From Sphaerulina vaccinii (Eukaryota; Ascomycota; Dothideomycetes; Mycosphaerellales; Mycosphaerellaceae), in contig JAKUDP010000025.1 of the NCBI GenBank assembly GCA_022570795.1, positions 15,001 through 79,000 on the forward strand: a stretch of 64,000 bases of DNA, in the 5' to 3' direction. Each line of letters starts with the position of its first letter. Positions within the stretch are counted from its first letter, which is position 1. Below are positions 23,587-34,962 of this stretch, one piece after another. Under the pieces are notes generated by a model that had not been told where the DNA came from, did not search any database, and worked only from the letters and a program-made list of their open reading frames with translations. The translations under genes and the position numbers were made by a program.

Positions 23587-26274
23587 ATGCTGCAGGACAG
23601 CAGTGCTTCGAAACATAATGCCATGGTTGCAAAGAAAATACCACACCCAACATCGACCAAATACCAGGACGAAGACGAGGACGACTTTCCAACGCCGCCT
23701 GCGAAGCGCGTGAAACGCGACCTTACAGACTTCGTGCACAGAACGAGTCCGAAGAGCGCGTCAAAGTTCAAAAGAGATGAGATCCCAGACTCTGAAGATG
23801 GAAGCGACATCGAGGACTTCTGGGAAGAGCCGGATTCCAAACGACAAACAGACATCGAGACTGCTCTGTTGCCTATAGAGACAGACAAGGAGGCTATTCA
23901 GGCTTATGAGGCACAAAAAGCTGCCGAGCAGGCAGAGCTTGGGTTGCAAGATCGCCTAGATGGTCGCAAATGGACCAGAGGGAAGACGTCAATCTATGTC
24001 GATGCCTTCAATCTGGCATTGGAGACGGTGCTCGAAGAAGAGAGTCACCTGTTCGATGAGGCTGAACATGCTGTATTCAAGCAGTGGCGAGAGCTGTCAT
24101 ATGAAGGGCAGTACTTGTATGTCAGACTCTTCCTTCGCAAGACTTCGAGCTGGCATCGAGTAAGTCGGTTGGGCTATCACAGTGACATTGCAGACCTGCA
24201 GACTGCCATCGATGAGCTACAGGTGGTGAGAGAGCTACCATTGGCTTCATCGCAGGACCAAGAACATCCTGGTGAGCTGGAACCACCAGAAGGCACAACC
24301 CTTGGCGAGAGCTTCGCCTTCGCAGACAGATCACAGGACTGTATCAAGACGCTGGAAGAAGCGTCATCGTTGCTTCTGCTTGATGAGCTGAAGGCAATCG
24401 CAAAAGAAGTCAAAGTGCAGGGCAAGAACAAGAAGGAATTGCTAAAGAATTTACGAAAGACGAGCGGATCCCAGACCGCCTTATCACGTCTCGGAAGCTT
24501 GAGACGATCAGACACAGACGAGACCACAGTATCACGCGACTCCGATCACGTAGACGACGACAGCCGCGAAGCCACTCCCGGTAAGCTCGAGAACCGCGAT
24601 ACCCATTTCCTTGACAAGATCATGGCCGAGACCGGTCCTTGCATACGTCTCTCCTTAGCTACGCTCAAGCTCTTCGAGCGTGTACACTTGGTCTTCTACC
24701 GCTCTTCGGAGTGGACTGAAAAGTCATTGACCACTATCATTCTTGCTAGGATAGCAAGACGTAACTTTCCTGAGTACATCGTTTCGCGATCTGCTAGCAT
24801 CTTTGCGTCTCGGGCTCTGCTGTTGGAGTTCGAGGCATCTGTCCGAACGCAGTTCAGAGTTGATAATGTGCTAGAGTTCAACGGCACGCCTACCAAAGAG
24901 ACCTTGCAAGACGTCTTGGCCCTCTTCGAAGAAGTGCTTCCACGATGGCGCACCCTACTTGCGGATGAGCAACGCAAGGAAGACAGCATATACAGTACAG
25001 GCGAAGGAGCATATCTTCGACGACTATCGCCCGCCTGGGTCTACACACGAATCGTCCACAAAGCGGCATACGTGCTCGGCAAATTCAAGGATCACAAACG
25101 AGAACACGAAGTATTATGTGAGCTACTTGGGCAACGTCTCTTCCATACCTCGCGTCGCGGCGACTGGTATCAGAGGAAAGCACTTCTCGAAGAGCATTAC
25201 ATGCACCTCCACCTACCTTCTCCGCCGGAGTGCAAAGACATCGAAGCAAAGAAGAGACACTACAAGCGAGTAGCGCTTGCCACCTGCGAGGACGGACTGC
25301 AAGATCAATTGACTCACCTCATCTTCCATCGCGACTTGCAGAAACGCATCACCAAGCTGGAGAAGAGTATCAAGATACCAAAGCGACTTCAGCATGACTT
25401 CGAACACGTCCGACTAGCAAAGGCCCAAGAACGGACTTTCGAAGGCATACGCATCGAGCGCCCTTCATCCAATGGCAGCAGTCGTCGCAACAGCGAGCAG
25501 AACAAGCCAACAGGCTTCCGTGGCGCAAAAACGATCTGGCTCGACCCAGCACTACTCAATCCGATCAAGAAATCTGCCGAAAGCGACATCAAGGCTGAAG
25601 ACGATCAATCGCCAGTGGAAGAAGAAGCACTGGCTGAGCCGAAAGTCCTCGAAGGCGAATGCTCAGTAGAAGAAATGTGTCTCTCGTCCTACCGTGCCTT
25701 GGGCTGGAAAGGCTACCACTCCGAGGGCCGCATTGTCCGGACCTTGTTCGCCTACCTCTTCTTCGACGTCCTATTCCTATACATCCCGAATGTATTTCAG
25801 ACAGCTTACCAGACCTGTCCGCTGGACCTACACACCGATGCCTTCTACCCTAGTCGCATCAGCGAAGTCAATACGCGACTGAACGAAATAAGCAATGGCG
25901 ATGCTGCCAAACTGATACAACAAGTCTGGGACGAACATCACGAACGACAAACTTGCGTCGTCGGTCTAGATTGGACATTCGAGATTGACGATTTGTTGGA
26001 GATAGCAAAGTGCTTTGAGCCTGCGGCTTTAAGCACGGTGTTGAAGGTTATGGTGCAGGAGTATGGACAGCGAGGCGGTGGTGTGCCGGATCTGTTCCTT
26101 TGGAGATTGGAACGAGAAGATGGAGAAGAGGGAGGAGAGGTGATGTTCTCGGAAGTCAAGAGTGAGAATGATCGTTTGAGTGACACGCAGAGGATGTGGA
26201 TTGATGTTCTGTCGAGTGCGGGTGTCAGAGTGGAGTTGTGCCATGCTGTTGCTAGGGAAATTAGGGTGAGGTGA
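23587..26274 (+). CDS. fan1: FAN1 structure-specific nuclease (Fanconi-associated nuclease)
   Basis: A single exon, 895 aa. FAN1 is a 5' flap/structure-specific nuclease that repairs DNA interstrand crosslinks. The N-terminus is acidic with a nuclear localisation signal-like PPAKRVKRDL (about residues 37-46). A SAP-like helix pair lies at about 255-290 (LLLLDELKAIAKEVKVQGKN). A long helical TPR-like middle follows. The C-terminal VRR-NUC domain shows the PD-(D/E)xK core: GGVPDLFLWRLER at about 829-841, then FSEVKSENDRLSDTQRMW at about 855-872. The N-terminal ubiquitin-binding zinc finger of vertebrate FAN1 is absent, as I recall for fungal forms. Another Met at codon 13 is a possible start. 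Length and motif order indicate an intact gene. Confidence 0.93.
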   Translation: MLQDSSASKHNAMVAKKIPHPTSTKYQDEDEDDFPTPPAKRVKRDLTDFVHRTSPKSASKFKRDEIPDSEDGSDIEDFWEEPDSKRQTDIETALLPIETDKEAIQAYEAQKAAEQAELGLQDRLDGRKWTRGKTSIYVDAFNLALETVLEEESHLFDEAEHAVFKQWRELSYEGQYLYVRLFLRKTSSWHRVSRLGYHSDIADLQTAIDELQVVRELPLASSQDQEHPGELEPPEGTTLGESFAFADRSQDCIKTLEEASSLLLLDELKAIAKEVKVQGKNKKELLKNLRKTSGSQTALSRLGSLRRSDTDETTVSRDSDHVDDDSREATPGKLENRDTHFLDKIMAETGPCIRLSLATLKLFERVHLVFYRSSEWTEKSLTTIILARIARRNFPEYIVSRSASIFASRALLLEFEASVRTQFRVDNVLEFNGTPTKETLQDVLALFEEVLPRWRTLLADEQRKEDSIYSTGEGAYLRRLSPAWVYTRIVHKAAYVLGKFKDHKREHEVLCELLGQRLFHTSRRGDWYQRKALLEEHYMHLHLPSPPECKDIEAKKRHYKRVALATCEDGLQDQLTHLIFHRDLQKRITKLEKSIKIPKRLQHDFEHVRLAKAQERTFEGIRIERPSSNGSSRRNSEQNKPTGFRGAKTIWLDPALLNPIKKSAESDIKAEDDQSPVEEEALAEPKVLEGECSVEEMCLSSYRALGWKGYHSEGRIVRTLFAYLFFDVLFLYIPNVFQTAYQTCPLDLHTDAFYPSRISEVNTRLNEISNGDAAKLIQQVWDEHHERQTCVVGLDWTFEIDDLLEIAKCFEPAALSTVLKVMVQEYGQRGGGVPDLFLWRLEREDGEEGGEVMFSEVKSENDRLSDTQRMWIDVLSSAGVRVELCHAVAREIRVR

Positions 26275-29200
26275 AGTAGATACACCGCAAGGACCTCGAA
26301 GACATCATCTCTGAAACTGCCGCTGGATACTGAATTCACTCCAGCTATAGCCCTTGTTAGCTTGGTATATTTTGAACAGCGGAGATTACTGTGATGTATA
26401 TATTGGCGGTGCTCCGATCTTACACGCCTTGTCGCTCCACTGTCTCGAGATCTGAAGCATATCTGTCGCTCACAAACTACCATGGCTGCCTCGTGGCACG
26501 CGATCAAACGTCAGGAATGCTCTCTGAATCCTAGGCCTAAAGGGCGATGCGGGTTGTCTAGGAGCACAATGGGCTGGTGCTCGCGAGCTGACGGAGATCA
26601 TTTCGACCTGATCACAAGTGTCTGACCCTTGGTTGCTTAACGCGAGGCTGCTTCCTTGGATGCGACACACTGCTCGTGAGTAAGATATTGACGATGAGGT
26701 ACGAAGAATCCAGTCGAGACAGGCTGTCGCGCCAACGAGCACGAGGCCCTGGGCTCTTCATGGCTCGGCCCCTACGCTGTAGCTTCACGCTTTTGCGTTT
26801 CGACCGCCGTTGAAGCTGGACGATCGTCGTAGTCGCCTTGATGTCATCATGTGTGACTTGTCTTCCTGCGTAAGATGTATGACCAACACGTCGCGGCACG
26901 AAGATATGTGATAGTGTAGATGAGTCTTCCAGGCATAGGCGCCCTACGAGACGATCAACATCGGGTACCTCTCCGCAGTGTCATCGAGACGGCTCGGCGA
27001 GATCCTCCGAGAGGCGTGGTTGTCTTGCGGGAAGCACTTCTGTCACTTCATTGGTGAGCCTTGTCCCTTCGTTCGCGAGTCAGTGTTTTGCGGAGAGTAA
27101 GTATAGTCGGTGGCTTCGGTTCATATTCTGGAGGAATCGTGATGTGGGTGTTGGCAATGTCGGTTATGTTGGGCAGATGTTGAAGCCTGAGTGCCGTACG
27201 AGCCGTGTTGTTATTGCAAGATCCTTATGGCATTGAACATTTGTATGTATGGTCCTTGTCCTCACGAGAGGCACAGTGAGCAAATCGTGAGATCTTGTTG
27301 GCGCAAGCGCCTCCGATCAGCCATGTTTCGGCTTCTGGCATAAGTACCTAGGTAGACATGAGCTCCATAGGTGCGCGGATCTTTCGCATTGCGTGTAAGC
27401 GCGGCCTCCAAGGCATACTGACTAATGTAATGTCAGTATCCGGTTGAAAGACTTCTTGCCAATGCTGAAATCTGTCGAGAAAACGTTGACGGCAGAAGGA
27501 CTGCTGGACAGCACACTCAACATGCGTGAGCGGAACAGAGCATGACCCGTATTGACTATTCGCTCGCATAATCCATCTTCAATGCATGTCGAGAATCGTA
27601 CATGCATCCAGCTTGCATATTGGTAGCCCGGCATCTTGGTTGAGCCGATGGACATTCAGAGCAGGTTGTCCGTATGCAATGGTGCGCTCGCCGTTCCGGT
27701 TAGGCACAGAACGCGTGGAAGTACTGCCGTCTCGCCTGCTTGGGTTCCAATTGTTGGTGAATGTCTTGGAGAGGATGTGATCTGAACATTGTCATGAGAG
27801 GATGTCAGTCCGCTCACCCACTCCCATCACATTGTATTGATCGACAGGCTGATCCACCACAACTCAGCCCGCAGTGGACGCGAGAAGGGATTGTGTGCCC
27901 GAGCTAGCAGACTGGTGTCCACTTCGATGAAGCCAAAGTGGAGTCAAGCTACGTCTATCAACGTGACTGCTGTATGACCTGTATCACTATCAACATCCTT
28001 TCCTATAGCGCGAGGACAACGGCTCCACCTCGATGTCACTGTACTGACAATTCTTGTGAGGAGAAGTCGCACAAACGGGAAGAAGCTGCTGTGCAACCTT
28101 CCTCTCTTAGTCGTCTGAGATGGCCGGCCTACCTCAGCATCTGCCTGCTTGAGTGGTTTTGTTACCGATACGAAACGACGACAAGCCGATTCTTCCAATA
28201 GGGCCTGGTCAATACCTCGGGTGTCTGCGATGCTGCGTGGATCTGGCAAATCTGCTTGCCATCGTATCGTCGTGAAGCGCCCTGATCTAGACAATCCACG
28301 CCGCAAAGTATGGATGCCATCATGACGGTTCTAGGCATGCAGACGAAAGGTTGAAGAACGAATGGAAGTCGAAAGTTAGGCTGTAGAGGTTCAGATTGGT
28401 GGACGAAGTCACATGTACTGCGAGCTAGCAGAGCAAGTACCGTCCGTGCCACGGCCAAGACCCACAGCAACCGCAGCGCCACCAAATTCTAATCATCCGA
28501 GCATTGAGCATTGCTTCCAGGAACAGAATCCTATCATCGTCACCAACACACGCGACAAATTTGTGCCCTCGTGGCCGACGACTCCGCATCTTCGCGAGCC
28601 TGGAGCTGATGGCGATGCTTGTCCTACCTTACGACTTCGTTTCTGGTCACCAGTCAGCATCCACAGCATCCATGCTGTGCCCCTGTGCTATGAGACAAGG
28701 TGCTCGACCGGCCTTGAAACTGGATATGGTCCAAATCCGTAGCTGCACATGCGAATTGCCAGACTGCACGTGCGATCCTGGAAACGCCATCGGCAAGCAC
28801 CTTCTCTTTCGACATGCCGGAGCAGATCCTCCACGCTACCAAACGGTTGCGGTGCGTCGTGGCAGATTCTCGTCGCGCCGTAAGGAAGAAACAAAATGTT
28901 CAGCGGCGAACCTAGACGATAGGGCGCATACAAGTATACCATATGTTGAAGACTGCAACCACCTGTCAGCATCTGTATATCTCCCTAGGCGCTCTATATG
29001 GAAAGTCACATTCGGAACTGGCGCCCCAATCATACCAATTGACACGCTGAAGTCGTAAATGCAGGGATCTCATCACGCCGAAACGAGAACGCACTAATTT
29101 TCGGAACCTTCCTATATGCGGTTACTGGTCAGAACTTCACGCACCACTGCAGGTGACCGCGTCTATCGCGAATCGCCTTTCGACATGAAAGTTACGGCCA

Positions 29201-29837
29201 ACATGGCTTGTCCTACTCGCGATTCGTCCCACTGCCATTGACAGGGTGCCATCACAGCAGTACAGCGCGAGTGGCTGTATTCCCATGAGGCACGTCTCCG
29301 CCTGCCGGGTGCGTCTACGAGGATCTGAAGACACTAACCCGCCTTGAGGGCTTTCGTAGGTTGACAGTCCTAGTCTGTCGCGTGTGAGCAGCGGCGTGGA
29401 TTCGCAAGTGGCGGTCTTCTATCTACCTATCTCATGTGCACTTCCCTCAAACACCGTCATTCTTTCAGCTTCACGCATACTGTCTACTCAGACGCTTACT
29501 TTCTTTTTCTGGCTGCTCCTATTGTTTGAGGGCTCGCAGCATATATCAACCATTTGACTGGCCATCACTCTTCGATCTCCTCTGCGATGCTATAATCCTG
29601 CTTCTGAAAAGATTCTGAGACGCCGAGTAATACCTGACTAGCTGTGATCGACGATTCCACGATGCGAATGTGAAGCGCAAAAGCTGGGGAACGAACATTT
29701 GAATGATCTACATCACTATCAAAGACATACTACAGACTATACAGTCTTCAAGGCTGAATACAAAAGGTTGCGAGAGGCACGGTCCGAGCTGAGGTTATAC
29801 TGGAGGAACAAGCTCCCGAGCTTATGTGAAGACGAAC
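26275..29837. other. Long gene-poor stretch
   Basis: About 3.6 kb with ordinary base composition but no recognisable gene. The longest open frame (28504-29058, plus) begins at a TTG and has no family character. Other frames are short and overlap on both strands. I found no RIP signature, tRNA or clear repeat. It may hold non-coding transcripts, decayed genes or distal promoter elements of the receptor gene downstream. Confidence 0.5.
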
Positions 29838-31727
29838 ATGGCAAACTCTACGTTACTTGGGAACTGCGTAGCACCTTTCCTGGACGCTTCGAGATTTCCA
29901 TCTGACGAAGGATGTGAGTTTGGAAAGTTTTGCTTGGAGAATCATCGCTGATACTTCCCAGTCATCGAAGGACGATTATGTGCTGTGATCGCCGGACTGC
30001 CAGAGTCACCTAATTGCTGCTTACCATGTCCGGCAGCCCACTATGCATACTCCGACAACTTCAACACATATGGCGTGGTGTCGGAATGGCTGAATGTGAT
30101 TGGCTTGGCACTGTTGTGCTTCATGCTCATCTCTTACATGGTACTACCAGCACAGCAGACTCGAAGCCACTACTTATCAGTATGTCTAATCATATCTGTG
30201 GGCATGATCGCCCTCGGATTCACGATACCACTCGGAGCGCGACCGGAGCAATGTTACAACGAGATCACGCCGAACGACATGTACACCTCGATGGCATGTG
30301 CCTGGGGAGGAGCATTCATTATTGCAGGAGGACTTTCAGTCATCATGTGGGTGTTCATTCGGGCTTTATCGATGAACTTGCAGATCTGTTGGGATATTGT
30401 ACCAGGTCGGAAGTTCTTCTACGTTTCGCAAATGCTCGGCTGGGGCATTCCTGCTGTGCTCTTCTGCGTCACGATAACACTCACTGGGGTGAGCTTTCGG
30501 TTCGGAAACGCGTGCCACGTTAACCACAAAGACTCGATGGCCGACTTCTGGGGACCGCTCATGGCGTTGGCTGGGGCTGCAGGTGTTCTACAGCTCATGA
30601 CCCTGGTCTACTGCGCGAATGTCTATCTCAAGAACATGTGGTGCGATAGTCCTACCGAATCATCCACGAACGGCTCTGTCTCCGGTTACGGACTTCCATC
30701 ATATCAAGTCAGTGTGCGCACGCAGACAGCACGGGCGGTCTACAGAAGGCTGAAGAAAGTGCTATGGTTGCAGTGGCGAGGCATCTGCATTGTGACTATC
30801 ATCCTCGTCGACGTCGTGTTCTTCACGATAGTCTTCGTGAAACTGGACAGCATGCAGAGTTCGGTATTGAACAACTACGAGAAGGTTGCACCATGGCTGG
30901 CTTGTCTCGCAGCGAACCCAACAGATAAGAACCAATGTCTGCATCTGGTGCAGGGCTGGCTCGTGCCCGAAGCAGCTGTTGCAGCAGTCCTTCTACTGCT
31001 ATCGCTGGCCGGCTTCCAGGTCTTTGCCCTGCTGACACGACCTTCAATCTTCCCAGCCTGGATAGACTGGATCTGGAGACGAGAGCCCAACAATCGACAA
31101 GAATTCGTTAGCCTCGATGCGACACAAGAGCAACTCGCGCGAAGTAACTCCAAAGCAGGATTGGTGGAATACCAACGCGGCCACCAAAATACAGCTTTCG
31201 AAATGCAACCTAAACCACCACAAGTCACAACTTCAGACCTAGGCGAGAAAGAGTTCGGAGAATCCACACTAAGTTCTCCTGAAGACTCCTACCAAAGTCC
31301 ACTACAACGAGGACAATCGCCCGCAGTCGGCACAACACTAGACTTCTCCCCACCACACCAAAACCGCGGCCAACTACCACCCGAGTACATCGGCCGCATC
31401 ACACCTTCCCCAGGAGGCACTCCAGCCTGGTCACATACCTACCAAAGACCTGGATTCGCACGAGAAGGCTCCAACGACTACTTCGTCCACAATAGTCGCG
31501 CGAGTAGTCGAATATCAGAAGAAGGACAATATCATCGTCCAGCAGCGAGTTTCTCGAAACCAAGAGCGCCTTCACGGGGCAGTAGTACGAAGTCAGTGAG
31601 TTTCGATCAGAATATGCTATATACGAGAGGTGGGCTTGCTCTCAATCCGCCGAGCGAAGCTGGAGAGAGCAGAGAGGATCTTTCCCGGCCGGGACGGTTG
31701 AAGTTTGATCCACATAATAGAATATGA
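29838..31727 (+). CDS. Seven-transmembrane receptor-like protein (fungal GPCR, Frizzled/cAMP-receptor type)
   Basis: Two exons, 29838-29913 and 29962-31727, joined over a 48-bp intron (GTGAGT...CTGATAC...CAG) that restores frame; 613 aa. Exon 1 (MANSTLLGNC...) supplies an extracellular N-terminus that with exon 2 carries Cys residues ending in NCCLPCP before the first helix. Seven hydrophobic segments follow: VIGLALLCFMLISYMVL, VCLIISVGMIALGF, GGAFIIAGGLSVIMWVF, GWGIPAVLFCVTITL, PLMALAGAAGVLQLM, IVTIILVDVVFFTIVFV and AAVAAVLLLLSLAGFQVF. The last ~210 residues are a Ser/Pro-rich cytoplasmic tail with many phosphorylation-type sites (RAPSRGSSTKSVSF). The layout matches fungal GPCR-like proteins with similarity to Frizzled/cAMP receptors. 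Ligand and G-protein coupling are unknown. Confidence 0.82.
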
Positions 31728-32444
31728 TACGACACGACACAAAGGGGAGAGGGAATGGCTGGACCTACACTCATTCTGTTTGGGACTTATCGCGGTCTTG
31801 ATTCTATCAGCGTTCAGCGAGGTGGTGTGTATATAATGGACAAGATTGCAAAAGCTTGGAGGGGTCGCGCAAAGACGTGAAGGGACACCTGGAGCAATCC
31901 ATCTGGATCGATTATGGCCCTTGTTATGGAGGACAAGCGAAGGGAAAAGCTGGACTATGACATACTTCCGGTTATGGTAGAAATATTGACATGCGACAAA
32001 TGATACCCTTGTACTGTTTGCGCTTTCATGGTCTCCATCATCTTCATTGTTAAGCTCAGCTACAACAGCTCCACCTTCGGAGCCTTGGTCTCCAGGTACG
32101 ACTGAGAGTGCATGGTGCCTCTCTCACTGCACTGGACCGACCATGCCATCGCTGGCACAGATGGCCGCTTCGGATGCCATTGACGAGTGAATTGAGGCAC
32201 AAGTAAGTCCTACGAGTGAAGGAGATTCGATATCCTTCACTCAATTCGTTGCAAACAACAAGATTTTGGACTTCGCTCTTCTTCCATCTGCTAAAGCTCA
32301 CCTTCGCAAACATAACAAAGCTTCTCTCAAGCTAATATAAGAGACCATCACACTTCGTAAGAACCTGAACAACGTACATCGACTATACACAACCTATACT
32401 AACACCTTGTATAGCGAACTACTTCCTACATACCTCACCACACA
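31728..32444. other. Intergenic, no gene seen
   Basis: 3' flank of the receptor gene, then the promoter of the small spliced gene at 32445. CT-rich stretches near 32330-32430 fit a fungal promoter upstream of the ATG. Nothing else is recognised. Confidence 0.5.
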
Positions 32445-32808
32445 ATGGCTCAAACCCTCAGTGAGAGGATCGAACGCCTAGCCCGATTTGAGGAGAGAAA
32501 GCGCATTGTTGCCGCGAAGAGTGAGGCAGAGTACAAAGCCCATTGCGAGCGATTTGACGCCGAAGGTATATACATTTCCGGAGACGTCTATCAATCAATG
32601 CTAATGGTATGACAGAGCGAATCAAGGCCGGCGTTTAAGACGATGCGGAAGGTATGTTCATCTCCGGATACTCCTGGTTAACCGTGCTAATTGTGCGACA
32701 GCCAGAGTCCAGGCTGGCATTCAAGAGATCCGCAGAGAGGCTCAGCAGAGTCTGAAGAAGATTGCGGGAATAGATGGCATTGTGAAGAAGCTCACTAAGA
32801 GTTCTTGA
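32445..32808 (+). CDS. Small coiled-coil protein gene with duplicated exon-intron unit
   Basis: Exon 1 is 32445-32565 and the last exon is 32702-32808. Joined directly they give 75 aa with a highly charged helical sequence (ERIERLARFEERKRIVAA, then IQEIRREAQQSLKKIAG), probably a coiled coil. Between them lies an optional exon, 32616-32651 (36 nt), flanked by two 50-bp introns that both begin GTAT, contain TGCTAAT and end GACAG. The optional exon keeps frame but contains TAA (AGV stop DDAE), so its inclusion would truncate the protein. Units 32566-32651 and 32652-32737 are each 86 bp and clearly related. No family is recognised. It may be an expressed micro-gene or a young decaying one. Confidence 0.6.
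32566..32737 (+). repeat. Tandem 86-bp duplication (intron plus exon)
   Basis: Two adjacent 86-bp units, 32566-32651 and 32652-32737. Each is a 50-bp intron followed by 36 bp of coding sequence, and about 60-65% of positions agree by hand alignment. Splice sites and the TGCTAAT branch-like motif are kept in both. Confidence 0.75.
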
Positions 32809-33218
32809 AGATGTATGTGCTTACTTGATGCATCTCTCGACTGCCTGAGCCAACCATGGCATGCTAGCTCCTGACAGGGCGATAACGAATTCGAAATCGA
32901 TTTCCAGAGAAGACTCCCGATGGCGCTCTCTGATCTCTCATATCATCGGCTCAACCGTTGACTTTTCGCTTTGCTTGGCTTGGAGGAAGTATGCTGACAG
33001 AGACACTGACATGGCTGCTTCGAGGCATCGCTTAGCCACCAAGGGGCCAGCGATACGCGCAGGCCCGGCATGCAATCCATAGGGCAGTTCAGAGAGGCGT
33101 GTTTTGTCGACACCGCAGGCGACGTGCCGGCAGGTGAGAGTACATCTCATCTGGTAGCCAGCCAAGAAAGGAGAAGAGTCCGATGTGCTTCAGATCAGAT
33201 CCTGGCGTTCTGCATATG
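32809..33218. other. Convergent intergenic region
   Basis: About 410 bp lie between the tails of the small coiled-coil gene (plus) and the P-loop/sulfotransferase-like gene (minus). No gene is seen. Confidence 0.5.
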
Positions 33219-34241
33219 CTATATTTTGAACTGCTTCAGATACTCGTAGTGTGGCATACAGGTTTGAGCCTGGAGACGAAGCTGCTCAGCGACTTCCGTG
33301 CCATACGTTTGCGTCCACTGCTCGACCGCTCTCTCGATCGAAGGTTCTTGGGGCTAAAGTCACATGTTAGCAAGTCGTGAGAACAGACGATGCACTTAAG
33401 CTTACCTTCTCTGCTGGTCGCACAATGCCAGAAGAATCGTGGATGTCTTTGGTGATCATATAAACCAGTCTGTAGCTCACATCAGCTGATGGCCGAACAG
33501 ACTCTCGAAATTCACTCACGGGTTCATCTTCGCAACTTCTTCTTGCGAGGTTGGCTCCCACTGATCAGATAGCCCATCACTACTCAAGCCCAGCCTCTCG
33601 CACAGCCGACTATTCAGATCTTCCGTCCTCCAAAGAAGATCTTCCCCATCGACTACGATCGGATTACGACCTCGTGCCTTGAAGTAGTCATACAACAGAC
33701 GCAAAGGTTTGTTGATGCATATCAGTTCGAAATCCTCATCTCCTGGTCGGGTCTTCGTGACTGCGAAAGCTGTCTTATAGATCGAGTTGACAGACAGAGC
33801 TGGATGACGAATCAAGATGACAGGTCTCACAGTATCAAAGAGCTCGTCTGGAAGAAGTGTAGGATTGCGTCCAAGCTGATCAGGCTCACTGATATCTCCT
33901 CGTAGCAATCGCAAGACCATATCTGAACTCATCATGTTGAACCAATGTTCATTCGAGAGTGGAATCGTGCCGCCGTCCTGGGCTGATTGGACCGCATTGA
34001 CAAGTTTCTGTATGTTCTCGACATATGTGTCTGGAACTGCGAGAGTCTTGCGATATCTTGCAAGTTCTTCTTTGCGCATCTCGCTGTGTTCGAGATGGTT
34101 AGAGATTTTGTCTGGACCGAACATTGCTGCTGAGAGGAAAGGGTGGTAGATTGATTGAAGAGAAGGATGGGTTGAAAGATAGCGGAAGAAGAGATGTGAG
34201 CGTAGACGAGTGCTGTCGAACACGAAGATTGGTTGAGCCAT
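33219..34241 (-). CDS. P-loop sulfotransferase-like protein
   Basis: Three exons on the minus strand: 34241-33520, 33469-33406 and 33353-33219, with 50- and 52-bp introns (GTGAGT...CAG and GTAAGC...TAG) that keep frame; 306 aa. The N-terminus (PIFVFDSTRLRSHLFFRYLS) resembles the nucleotide-binding start of fungal P-loop/sulfotransferase-like proteins, where a Ser/Arg-rich loop replaces a classic Walker A. VRPVILIRHPALSVNSIYK corresponds to the second conserved block (RxP, with Arg and Ser that contact the PAPS 3'-phosphate in sulfotransferases). IVVDGEDLLW follows. No signal peptide or membrane segment is seen, so the protein is probably cytosolic. The substrate is unknown and a non-catalytic role is possible. 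Confidence 0.8.
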
Positions 34242-34843
34242 GATGATGTTCTTGTTGATGGTTGTTGGTCTTGCAGCAGGTCTGTTGATGGTATGATATG
34301 CAAGGCAGGTATCAAGTATATGCCTACCGACATACTGTGGGATTCATCCTCTGCTACTAGTAGGTCAAGCTGATCGTTCGGCCATGTGGCATGTTTGACA
34401 CCGTGTGGTATGTCTCAGCCGAGCCTGAAGCCCTGATGTGGTAAAAGGTACGCAGCGCGTGCAGCATCTGCCAAATTCGTCTCGTCCATGTCATTACTAT
34501 CCGGCACTTGTAAGTAGAGAGTATGTATCGAAAGTGGTGCACAAGAGCAAAAGGTGATGAAGAGGTCGAAAGAGGAAGGTGCAGATTTGACTTCGCCTCG
34601 CAGACCCACTTTTTCTACAAAATGCTGATATAACATTGATCACCACAACCCAGGCAAAAGGACATGTCTGCAGTGACAGAGCACATGCTGATAGCTATAA
34701 GATGCCGTCCTGCGATCAGAAGCACATATGCGTAGTAAGCTCATCAACCAAAAAGTGCAAAAAGAAAGAAGCATTGATTGATGACTTTTCGTCACCTAAT
34801 ATGGATGGACACCTCGTAACTGCCTTAAGGCAGCTAGTGCGAG
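34242..34843. other. Intergenic upstream of the P-loop gene
   Basis: About 600 bp that contain the promoter of the minus-strand P-loop/sulfotransferase-like gene. No other gene is seen. Confidence 0.5.
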
Positions 34844-34962
34844 TGCTCGCACTGAGAATCGAACTCAGATTTTAGGATGCCTGGGACTCAGGAGATCTGC
34901 TTTGGAAGCAGTCATACTGGTGAGGTATGAGACCTACGTCCTAACCGTTAGACGATGCCTAA
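34844..34962 (-). tRNA. tRNA-like locus, possible intron-bearing tRNA (anticodon CAT?), weak acceptor
   Basis: On the minus strand a D arm (GTCTAACGGTTAGGAC) is followed by CTCATA, an interruption of about 50 nt, and a good T arm (CTGAG TTCGATT CTCAG) with the 3' strand TGCGAGC and a following A. A and B box elements for RNA polymerase III are therefore present. If the loop is CTCATA plus an intron at 37/38, the anticodon is CAT (Met). However, the anticodon stem pairs poorly and the 5' acceptor strand (TTAGGCA) matches the 3' strand in only about half its positions. It may be a pseudo-tRNA or a TFIIIC site. Confidence 0.35.

Noticed and set aside
28504..29058. 184-codon plus-strand frame
   Set aside because: It starts at TTG, has no domain, and lies in a region where frames on both strands overlap equally.
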